This document shows positions 34,103 through 43,362 of a DNA stretch of 64,000 bases, one piece after another. How positions within the stretch are numbered: the stretch's first letter is position 1; each line of letters opens with the position of its first letter. This DNA is from Massariosphaeria phaeospora (Eukaryota > Ascomycota > Dothideomycetes > Pleosporales). The stretch spans positions 558,001 through 622,000 of the forward strand of contig JAADJZ010000011.1 in assembly GCA_011032825.1 (NCBI GenBank). The letters run 5' to 3'. The notes beneath the pieces were generated by a model that had not been told where the DNA came from, did no database searches, and saw only the letters and a program-made list of their open reading frames with translations. The translations under genes were made by a program, and so were the position numbers.

Positions 34103-37100
34103 GGTGGATAGGATGTGGGATATTATAGCGAGGAGAGCGTGGAAGGCGGTCGGCCCTCTAGGAAAGCGGCGATGGTGTACTCGGCGCGAGTACGGTGACG
34201 AGGGTCAGCCAAACCAGCGGCGAGCGATCGGGTTCCCTTCAGCGAGTGGCGGGAGCGGAGAATGGAGGCGTAAGGGAGTCGTGAGGATGCGGGATAGGCG
34301 TGGTGAACGAGTGTCGATGGGCGAGGTTGCGTGTATGACGGTGATGTGGTGGTCGGGAGCGTGGTTGTCGTGGGAAACCGGGCAGTGGACAGCGCAACGA
34401 GGCCGGAGGCGGGAACGGCGGACCCGGGCTGGGACACTAAATAAAGAAGGGGTCGAAAGGGTAATGATCGTGACGGGTACGATCAGCGGAGGTTCCAGCG
34501 GTCCACTGCAAACGCACACCAATGGTGAATTAATTATCGTCGTTACAAGAGCGACTGGCGGTTTGGAGAGTGCCAGAGAACGGTGGAGCGAGCGACGGGT
34601 GGTGAGGAGGGATCCCGGGCGAGGGCGGCCAGCAGCGGTGCAGGAGGTCACTGCGCGTGTGTCTCACGGATAGGGGTTCGAGACGGGCAAAGTCACGGGC
34701 AGTGCTGGATGGGTGCACACGCGGCGCCGAGTGCAGAGAGGAGAACAGGGCAGCGCGAGGGGATGCTGCAAACGGGCTGGCAGACGGTTCTGTGGAGTGC
34801 AGCGGCGGCGTCTCTGTCTTTGTTGCCGTTGCTGCGCTGCGCAAAACAAGCAGCTTCTCAGCGCTCACGACACAGGCCGCATCCGGAAAGCGGCAACACG
34901 ACGCTGCTCCGCCACAACACCGACGCGCGCTGCTTGCTGCGGTCCGCTAGAACTGCCAGCCCAGGCCCCAAATGCAGGCACAACACCAGGCACAACAGCT
35001 GCCCCAATTTCACTGCGTCAGCCGCCAACCAATAATTGTGGGCCCCAGAGCGGTCCTCTTCGGCCGCCCCAAGCCCCGCCAGCTGACTGACTGCGCGCCC
35101 GCAGCCTATCGTGGCCGGTTGCGAGCTCCCCCCGCCAGCATCATCGCATCGGCCATCGGGGTTGCTTCAGCGCTCACTCATCACTCCCACTCCCTCTCCG
35201 CCGCGCAGTGCAATCCTTCCAGCGCTGCGAACACCGCCGGGACTTTACAAAAGACTCGACCTGCCCAGCTCCTGCTCAGTGTCTACAGGCCTGCCACGGA
35301 GATGTCGGATCCGGCTCCTCGAATTTCCGCCCACGTCTTTGCCGCGCCTCGAGTTTCTGAATGTTGTCGCCTCCCCATCCGTGCGCCCTCAAGCAAACAG
35401 TGCAAACCGGTACAGCTACCGAGGGGAATGTCGTGGAATCCAATCACGCGCCCGGCCTGGCGCTTAGCCAAGCGACGCCAACGTCTCATCGACGTGGAGA
35501 TCTTAGGTTGATCTTCTCGGCGCCTGAGCTGAGGATGTAGGTGAGTGAGTATCCTCAGAAGTCATGTACTGCTGAGCAAAGACAATCTATCCCACACCAT
35601 CACGGCCTTTGCAAGTACGAGATACGTAGTGTTCCCACAGACGGCTCCCCGCAGCACCGCCCCAATCCCCATTTCCAATCTCTCCACGGAACAACTATAA
35701 TCTTCCGGTCTCCGATCCTTGAAGCAACGCGTCCTCACCACAAGAAAACAACTCGGTGGTCCCCAAATCTCATCAATAACAACAACAGCGACGCGTACAC
35801 TTCCAAGACCCGCTATAATCTTCCGGTCTCCGATCCCTGAAGGAACGCATCCTCACCACGAGAAAACAACTCGATGGTCCCCAAATCTCATCAACAGCAA
35901 CAGCTGCGACGCGTGCACTTCCAAGACCCGCTTTCAGGCCAACCAATGCACGGTTGCTGGGTAGTTCGAGACAATAGATACATAGTGGCCTTCATTGCAG
36001 ATGTACTCAAGTGTGCCTTGCAGCATCTGTATATTTGTTTTAGGCTTCGTGCGAATAGGTAGTGGACTGCCAATTTAGTAATAAGTATATAGGTGCTCCC
36101 TGCTTACGAACATCGCGGAGTTGTCAAAGTTGGCTGAACGAGCAGGTGCGAATATGTACTCGAGCGGATATATTGTATCATTGTTCACCTCAAGGACTAC
36201 ATAAACACACTCCTCCAAAAGCGCCTAGGTCTTACAAGGCGTAGATGTTACGTCGTGGGCATACTTTATAACACGACAGAGTAGGGAGCATCGGAGCTAG
36301 AGTAGAAAAAGGTGACAACCTATCATCGACCTACTTACGAACCCTCTCTCAATGTCCTGCTACTGCCGTCCATGCCCAAAAGCCACCAGCATATACAATT
36401 TCGCACCTCTCTATCCCTGACCACGAGCAGGCTACTCCGTACTCGCGCGCGCAGGATTCATCAATCTTACACCACGACACCTACATACATACGGACAGAG
36501 AATCCAGTCCAACCTACGCACACACCACCGCACACGGATCGATCGATGACATTACCAAACACAACACATAGACACTCAAAAGCAACGCAGGATTTCAGTA
36601 CTCAACAAGACCACGTAACACGACAAATCAGCCTTCCAGCCAAGTACCGATGTAAATCCTGGGTATGATCCTCTCCGCTCAAGCCATCCTATACCACGCT
36701 TCTCCGTCTACGAGCATAGTAGCGATCGAAGAAACAAGGTCAAATGTCGAGACGGGGTAGGTGGTGAGAGAGGCGATGATAACAGAGCGAGGTCGTAACC
36801 GAAAGAACCGGGTCGGTAAGTCGGTTGGAGCATTGCTGGCGTGCTTGTAAGGGGTTGCGGAGAGAGGGCTAGATCGACCAAAGTGAAGTGCCAAAAAGGG
36901 AGTAAGCAATGACAACCATAGTGACAGTGTTGCGTGGGTCTCGGGACTATTAGACTCGGAACACCGTTGCCAGCAGCAGGGCTTATACGTTCCGTATTGC
37001 TCTTCTTCGAGGGGGGACTGGTATAAGATTAGAGTAGCACCCGTAGTATGGTGACATCAGACTTGTAGGGCCTCATGAGTAACGTTTGGCAATAGAAGGT

Positions 37101-37254
37101 AACTCGCCGAGGGCAAGTAGCGAAAACCGGATGATATGACGGGAAATATGTGACATGACTATCAGTTTATAGAGACAAGTTTAGATGTACAAAGGATTCC
37201 ATTACGCCTCCGATAGACCGACAGACGATGAGACTACTGCATTAAACTACACCC
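34103..37254. other. Long gene-poor region with tandem duplication
   Basis: 3.15 kb between the Flc start and the vma6 end. The first kilobase is GC-rich Flc promoter/leader. The middle holds a 118-bp imperfect tandem duplication (35695..35930). No coding region could be supported; many open frames lack similarity. Confidence 0.5.
35695..35930. repeat. 118-bp imperfect tandem duplication
   Basis: Copy 1 at 35695..35812 and copy 2 at 35813..35930 share long identical blocks (for example TCCCCAAATCTCATCAA). They differ at about a dozen sites, mostly A/G and C/T changes. Seen directly by reading the two copies side by side. Confidence 0.9.
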
Positions 37255-38511
37255 TCACAGCACGCTGATGTAGCTCCCAATCCGCTCTTTCTGGTTCTGG
37301 GCGATGCACTCGGCTATCCAGGTGATATTCCGGATTTCCTGTCGCCAAAAGTTAGCTAAGTGATTCTGTGAGTATGACGACGGGCGACATACCTGCTCCC
37401 GCAGCTTGACCCAGGCGTAGACCACGGCGTGTGTGAACTGTCTCGTGAAAGCCAGCTTCGAAATCTCCATCTCCTTCTGATAAAAGAGGTCTTCCAAGCT
37501 TCTTGACTCCCCACCCACACCGCCGGACATGTTCCCAAGACCGCCACCTCCGCCCTGGCTGAGGCCAGTTTGGTCGAAGAAGGTCTTGTAGTCCGCGACA
37601 CTCTCGACAGCAATCCGAACACCTTCGATGTCGTCTGCCCTCGAAAGCATCAATGTACCTTCGGGGTGGAGTCGGCCGAAGTCGGGATACAGCTTCTTAC
37701 GGTCGGCCTTGGACAGCTCAGTGCCGAAAGAGTTGAGCGTGATGTTGATGCTTCTGCGGTCGGCTTCGAACTCCAAAACCTCAGTCATGACCTCAGCGGT
37801 GGGTGTCCCTGCTACCTCTGGCGCGGTGTTGACCCACTGGTGGAAGTCCTCGAGGTAGTTCTTGTACAGCGTGTTGCGGATGATCTCAATGTTCAGCTCG
37901 TCCAAGTCTTGGTGGCTGAGCGATCCCTTGAAGTACGGCGCCAGCGGTGTCTCAATCAGCACAGAGTTGTACAGCTCCTCGATGTTGGTCGCGACACACA
38001 GCACAGGCATAGTCTCGAACCAGCCCAGCGGGTGGCACCGCTCCAACAGCTCCCGGGTATCTCGCTCGTGCAGGGTGCCGGTAATCAGCAGCGCAACATT
38101 GTCGATCATGTAGCCGTAGGTCAGGTACTCCATGAACTTGGAGAGGGAGCCGGTCGCGTTGGCCTGGATGTAGCGGAACTCGGCGACGAGCTTCTCGGTG
38201 GTCTTGTTGGCTAACGCGGAGGTTGATGGATTGGGAGGCAGCGCGGCCAGGAAGTCGCCATAGGCTGGGGACAGCTGGAGCTTTACATCTAAGCACCGTG
38301 TCAGCTGTCTTGCACGGGACGTGTCCGATGCAACGCATACCGTCAATGGTCTCGCATTGCGTCAGGTTGTTGTAGTTCTGGCTGGTGAGCAAGGCATTGC
38401 GGTAGCCACGCACGACGCCCTCGATGTAGCTGCGAGCATGTCAGTGAGCAGCCGAAGCGGCGGGGACTCGACAGCTTACCCGAACTTGACGTTGTAGAAC
38501 AGGCCCTCCAT
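37255..38511 (-). CDS. vma6: V-type proton ATPase subunit d
   Basis: Four exons on the minus strand: 38511..38480, 38429..38341, 38288..37393 and 37338..37255; introns 50-54 nt; 366 residues. Subunit d couples the central rotor stalk to the membrane c-ring of the vacuolar ATPase that acidifies the vacuole. Family features are MEGLFYNVKFGYIEG, the LTQCETIDDVKLQLSPAYGD stretch, TYGYMIDNVALLITGTLH, RCHPLGWFETMP, LYKNYLEDFH, FEADRRSINITLNSFGTEL and the C-terminus RNITWIAECIAQNQKER. A glycine-rich insertion (SQGGGGGLGNMSGGVGG) near residue 280 is a fungal elaboration. The tiny first exon is fixed by the conserved N-terminus. Confidence 0.97.
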
Positions 38512-38719
38512 GATGTGTGGTGCCGCCGACCGCCCGCCGCGAGAGTGAAGATGGACCTGCCCGGCCGCCGCACGTGTTCGGCGACGCTTGGCAGACCCGC
38601 TTGTGGGCCCGAGCTCAAACTTCTTTGCGTGCAGCTGCCCCAACAACAACAATCGCGACTGACTTCCTTTCCCACACCCGACCTTTCCACCACATCCACA
38701 ACAGCCCCCATCCACAGCA
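38512..38719. promoter_or_regulatory. Compact divergent promoter
   Basis: Only 208 bases separate the vma6 start (-) and the next plus-strand start, so both probably share one promoter. Inferred from orientation. Confidence 0.5.
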
Positions 38720-40152
38720 ATGGCGCCTCGCAAGACCACCGCCAAGCAACCCGCCGCGCCCAACCAACTCACCGCGCCCAAGCGCCGATTGCGCTCCGGC
38801 AAAGAACCTGCCTCCCCGCTGCAGGTGCTGAAGTCACCCGAGCGGAAGAAGAAAAAGACAGCCAAGAAGGAGGAATACCCCACAGCGGAGGAGCCAGCGC
38901 GCACCCCAGCAACAGAGCAAGTGGAGGAGCCTGCGGGCGCTCCAGTAACAAAGAAAGCGGAGAACCTGACTCCGAAGAGTAAGCCACTTGTTCATTCTCC
39001 CCCCCCCTTGACGAAGGATCCACTAAAGCTTTAGAAGAGGAACAGGTATACAAGCAGAAGATTGCGGCGCTCGAAGACGAGGTCGCTACCCGAGATGAAC
39101 TGATCGCTGCCCTCAGGAAAGAGGCAGCATCTTGGCGAGTAGAGGCTGAGATGTTACAAACAGAGCTCGACGACGCTCGCGCCCGTCCGTCCGCCGGCAA
39201 GGCGCGAAAGCGCACCAAGAAGAGGACCAAGTCCTCGCACACCGCAGACGTGAGCGAGGTTCCATCCCTCAACGAAACCGTCTTCGACACCGATGGCCAT
39301 TCGTCCTCCCTCTTGGACATTCACCCACGTCCATCACACATCCCCTCACCAATGTTTGACGACCCCACAAACATCTTTAGCGACCCAGACGAGGCCCCAC
39401 GCCCCACGCGTTCCCGCACCAGCTTCGAGTATGAGATGCGCCGCAAAGGCCATGTTCCAGGAAGCGGCTCCTGGTGTGTGCCCGACATCTTCTCCTCCGA
39501 TGAGGAAGAGTCCGGCGACGACGTAGAAGAAACACCCGTGGCTACAAGCCGCAAGCGCGACCGTGCCAGCTTTGAGCGCGAGCTGCGTCGCAACGGCCAT
39601 GTTCCAGGCAGTGGTTCATGGTGTGTGCCCGAGCACTCCTCCGATGAGGATGATTCCGATGGCGATGAGAATGACGATCCGGACGATGCTTCGCTCTGGA
39701 CCCAACAACCCCCCCCTGCCCCGATACCCGCCCATGCATCTCTACCACCTTCATCAGCTGCATCCCCGCCTGCTGAAACGGCCCAGACTCCAGAGGAAGT
39801 CAGGCGGCAGCGTGCGAAGTTGATGAAGCATACCCCAGCTAAACCGAGCCGCCTTCGCAAGGCCTATGTCCCGACTCCTACCACCCTGTCTGACGTCGGC
39901 GACTCCTTCTTCGTTCCCCGCCCTAACATACCGATTGGCCTAAGTAGCAACTTCTACACTCGCCTCACCGCCGCTGTCGACGAGAATCGTGCCGGAGGTG
40001 ACGCCTTTGATGACATGCCCGACGCCGAGCCCCTTGATATAGGCCTTCCCCAGGAATTTCTCGACGAGGCTGCTCGACATGCGATTGCTACCTGCACTTA
40101 TCCTGAGTGGGACGATGTCATGTTCGAGTACTCTGACGATGAGGAGCTATAA
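38720..40152 (+). CDS. Acidic coiled-coil protein with duplicated GHVPGSGSWCVP motif, unknown function
   Basis: Two exons, 38720..38978 and 39029..40152 (intron 38979..39028, GTAAGC...AAAG), 460 residues. The N-terminus is Lys/Pro-rich (MAPRKTTAKQPAAP, RKKKKTAKKEE). A coiled coil follows (KIAALEDEVATRDELIAALR), then a basic patch KARKRTKKRTK. A segment of about 20 residues occurs twice (about residues 233 and 279): SFE.E.RR.GHVPGSGSWCVP, each followed by an acidic Ser-Asp run. The last part has a Pro-rich linker and ends FDDMPDAEPLD, WDDVMFEYSDDEEL. No known domain recognised; nuclear or chromatin-related localisation is a guess from the basic/acidic pattern. The DNA just downstream carries degraded copies of its own 3' end. 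Confidence 0.82.
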
Positions 40153-40163
40153 TCCAGTAGTCA

Positions 40164-40304
40164 CTTTCCAGGCTCTGAATCCTGTCTGGACTTTCCGGGC
40201 TATGACTCCAGTATGGCTTTCTGAGCAATGAACCCACTACGGACTTGCCGGGCTCTGAAAGTTTTATGGATCTTTCGGGCTCTGTATCCAATATGGACTT
40301 GTCC
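40164..40304. repeat. 27-nt-period minisatellite, about five degenerate units
   Basis: Units begin CTTTCC/CTTTCT/CTTGCC at 40164, 40191, 40217, 40244, 40272 and 40298 and share GGGCTCTGAATCC-like cores. Seen directly. Confidence 0.7.
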
Positions 40305-40330
40305 ACCCAATTATAAAACGGAGTTCAAGG

Positions 40331-40720
40331 CCGCCTTTCCCAGGAGTTTCTCAGTGAAGCAGCTCAACATGCGATTACTACCTTGGTTACCTATCCGGGC
40401 CAGGACGATATATTCGGCTGCTCTACGATGAGTAGCCATGTATTCAGTACGAACTTTTCTACGATGTTCCAAAAAAGGCTCTCAAATGCGACTTTTCCGA
40501 TTTTCTTGACGAAGCAGCTCGACATACGATTGCTACTCGCACCTATTTGAAGTGGGACGATACTGTGTTCGCCTGCTATTACGATGCGTAGCCATGATTC
40601 AGTGTGAACTTTTCAGAATGTTTGTACTTCGTTAGAAGCTTCTCGACGAAGCAGCCCGACATACGATGGGTATCTGTACCTATCCGGAGCGGGACGACTT
40701 CAGGTTCGCCAGCTTTTAGC
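40331..40720 (+). pseudogene. Three degraded tandem copies of the 3' end of the upstream gene
   Basis: Copies at about 40331..40434, 40495..40595 and 40635..40720 resemble the gene's own end (40042..40152). All share an AGGA..TTTCT-GACGA-GCNGCTCGACAT-CGATT-like course, then ACCTATCCGG, GGGACGA and TACGATG. They contain substitutions and small indels, so no intact frame survives. Copies 1 and 2 both continue into TAGCCATG and a GAACTTTTC tail, so they are duplicates of a common unit. Seen directly; coding loss inferred. Confidence 0.75.
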
Positions 40721-41411
40721 GACGAGCTTTCGACTTTTTTTTCGCGATGTTTACAAAATAAAGGTGTTTGAGGGCGGGAGTTTAAAATGGATTTGGGTCT
40801 TTGGAGTTCATGGTTGTTTTTCTTTTTCAGCATAACCCGGAATACCCTTGCATAGTATGGTGTTGGTGGATTTGTTGGTGCAGGCTGACTGTATGAGCGG
40901 CGTCCTAGACTTGTGTTGCCTGCCGGATTGGTCACTACTCCTTTGCGAGCCTTACTTAATTAAAAGATTCTTTACACTCTCGACATTGTACTGTGATCTA
41001 GTGATGTTGTTCGAGGATTAGTCAGGTTGAGTTTAGGCTGCGTGCTGTCATACAATGCGACGACTTTGGGGTTCAGTTTGAGTATGTGCCTGGGGGCATA
41101 CGTGGGAAATGTAATGGGTTTGGGTTGAGTGTATAATATACAAGGGGGCATTGGAAATGTTACGGTGGCTTCTTTGTATGGAAATAGAAAACATGGTGGT
41201 AGGAATTGCAAACTCAGGTATAAGTCTAATCAAGCCCTAAGGGCTCTTTTCCCTAACATCAGTCTCTTTACTTTACAAGCTAGCATTTCGCGTAGCGTTT
41301 GTAGATAGAGACATGTTAGTGCCCGACACGAAGGAAATACCACGTTTAGATAGCTTCTGTGAGCTAAGTACTAGAATCGTGGTATATCTGTAATATGTAT
41401 ACCACGAGGAT

Positions 41412-41427
41412 GAGAGAGAGAGAGAGG
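41412..41427. repeat. GA microsatellite
   Basis: Uninterrupted GA dinucleotide run in non-coding DNA. Confidence 0.85.
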
Positions 41428-41484
41428 GGCAGCTTCGAGGGGATTACCACTCTCGACTTGTTACTTGCTCGCTCGTTTTGCACG

Positions 41485-41530
41485 AGCTGAGCTGAGCTGA
41501 GCTGAGCTGGGCTGCACTGAGCTGAGCTGC
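41485..41530. repeat. GAGCT pentanucleotide array
   Basis: About seven units of GAGCT/GGGCT interrupted once by GCACT. Seen directly. Confidence 0.85.
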
Positions 41531-41863
41531 GGCGATACGTGATGCACGGCATGCGTACTATCTGACGTATCGCTCGAGCAGTCTCGAGTCTTTAGCCCTG
41601 CTGCTAGTCTCGGAATGAGACGCGCAGCTTGTGGGCGTGGACGTGAGCGGGGGCCGTACGGTACGTATCGTAGCCTTCCCGCGCTCCGTCCATGCTGGGA
41701 TGGGGAGGTAGGTAGGCAGGTAGGTAGATGGGTAGATGGGACTGCTAGCAAGCGGTGTCCAGCACCAGCTTCACTGCATCGCGCATCTCCTCACACATTA
41801 CCGCCGTGGAGAAGTAAAGTCGCTCGAAAAGGCATACCTTCACTATGCATGTCGTGCTTCATC

Positions 41864-42610
41864 TCACTCTCCGCTCCTCGAATACGCGCCCGTAACCCAA
41901 CTGTCGGGCACGTACGTCGATGCGGGCGCCCGCCTCTGGACTTCCCTCTGCTTCTCCATGATCCTCAAACTCCGCCTCCGCTCCTCCTTCAACCTGCCCA
42001 TTAGCCCTAGCGCCTCCAGCTTCCCCACCACCCGGTGGATGAACCGCACGACCTTGACGCGCTTGCGGCGCTCGCGCGGCGTGGGGGGAAGTTCCTTGTC
42101 GACGATGCGCATGCGCATGTGCGCGCCCTGGTAGGCCTGCGCGTCGAGGGCGTAGTAGTCCGAGTAGGCGCTGCTGGCGGTCGACGAGTCGGAGGAGGGG
42201 CGCGGGTCCCGGTGGATGTGCATGATGCGGCCGTCGTAGTCGTAGGTGAAGGCCGTTTCGGGGTCGTAGCCTTCGACGTAGACGCCGCCGGGTGCTGCTG
42301 GTCCGGTTGATGATGCTGCTCGAGCATTGGGGTTGAATTTCGATTTGGGGGTGGGTTTGCGGGGCCGCTGGTAGCGGACGTGCAGGTTGGAGTCTGCGAC
42401 GATGAGGGGGGGAGAGCGCGCTCGGGGGTAGGAGCGCGAGGATGTGTGTGTACGTGTGGGGTTGGTCTTTTTGCGGTAGGTGATGATGGGCTGGCCGGTG
42501 CCGTCCCAGTCGACGAACATGGTGTCGCGGCCGGAGAGGGTGGACTTGGGCTGGCGAGCGAGTTGATCGGCGAGGTACTCGTCGATTTCCTGTATTAAAG
42601 TGTCAGTCAT
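41864..42610 (-). CDS. Unknown protein with basic C-terminal helix region
   Basis: Open frame of 248 residues from the ATG at 42610 (MTDTLIQEIDEYLADQL). A plausible splice acceptor (AATACAG) sits just before GAAATCGACGAG, so the true start could be an upstream exon. I found no phase-compatible donor and keep the ATG. Visible parts: an N-terminal helix IDEYLADQLARQ; an Arg/Ser/Pro-rich middle; an acidic Tyr patch AYSDYYALDAQAYQ; then PPTPRERRKRVKVVRFIHRV, GKLEALGLMGRLKEERRRSL and the end PDSWVTGAYSRSGE. No signal peptide or known domain. Sequence character (ordered ends) supports a real gene. Confidence 0.65.
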   Translation of the reverse strand: MTDTLIQEIDEYLADQLARQPKSTLSGRDTMFVDWDGTGQPIITYRKKTNPTRTHTSSRSYPRARSPPLIVADSNLHVRYQRPRKPTPKSKFNPNARAASSTGPAAPGGVYVEGYDPETAFTYDYDGRIMHIHRDPRPSSDSSTASSAYSDYYALDAQAYQGAHMRMRIVDKELPPTPRERRKRVKVVRFIHRVVGKLEALGLMGRLKEERRRSLRIMEKQREVQRRAPASTYVPDSWVTGAYSRSGE

Positions 42611-43362
42611 TGAAGACGACGCTGTAAGAAGCCTTGATACAAATATGTAGTGTGATAAGTGGTCTTGGTGTGGATTTACTTTCGAGATGTACGATGCTTT
42701 GCGTTTGTGTATGCAAGTGCAAGTGCTTCAATTTGCATAGTAAATCAAGTTGTGTATGTATCTGTTTTCTGACAAGTCGGAGTAAAATAACGTTGTTTAT
42801 GTTAACGAGCATTATGGCCTTGTGCAAACACGAAGATGATGCTGTGTTGCTGAACATAGCTTTTCGCAGTATTGTGTGACGTATAAGTTGGTCATTGTGT
42901 AGAGTTACTGGTCGAGACTTGAGAGAGGGTCAACTCACAATGTAGAGCACTCATTCGCTGTCTTACGGTCGACATGCTCACGTTTCTTTTCGAACATCGA
43001 TATTCGAAGCGCACACAAGGTAGAGGTCCGCAGCATTTGGTTACATCTCCATTAATATATTAAGTACCTAAACCTCTGAGGAATAGCAACATTCCATCCA
43101 CATAGGACCCGAGCTATATTAGCTAGACCAGGTATATTCTTGGGAAGAGTAGCCGCACTTCAGTGAAAGATGCATCGCAGAACGGAGTGAGATGTGAGAA
43201 GACACGGGTAAACTCGGGGGACGGAAAGTAGACACACCAATGGGAAGAGAATGGTATAGACCAAGAAACTAACTCCCTGAACATGAACAGTGAAAGACGT
43301 CGGTACCCCGAAATAAGAAGTACCATGAGCGAGATGCCACTGTCCCGGGTGTAGTGGTTCGT
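42611..43362. other. Intergenic region
   Basis: About 750 bases, AT-rich, between two minus-strand genes; no supported coding region. Confidence 0.5.

Larger units (their letters stand above)
40153..41863. other. Intergenic region with decayed gene-end copies and microsatellites
   Basis: Holds a 27-nt-period minisatellite (40164..40304), three decayed copies of the preceding gene's 3' end (40331..40720), GA repeats at about 41412..41427, a GAGCT pentamer array at about 41485..41530 and GTAG-type tetramers at about 41705..41740. No intact gene seen. Confidence 0.7.

Noticed and set aside
34123..35500. Several long open frames on both strands
   Set aside because: GC-rich leader region of the Flc gene; the frames lack similarity and overlap each other; high GC alone explains them.
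40228..40431. 67-codon frame (plus) downstream of the acidic gene
   Set aside because: It runs through the minisatellite and a decayed copy of the gene end; best explained as a relic, not a separate gene.
42611..43000. Possible upstream first exon for the 42610 gene (an MSTVRQ-like start followed by GTGAGT)
   Set aside because: Splice phase does not match the acceptor before GAAATCGAC, so the exon cannot be joined in frame.
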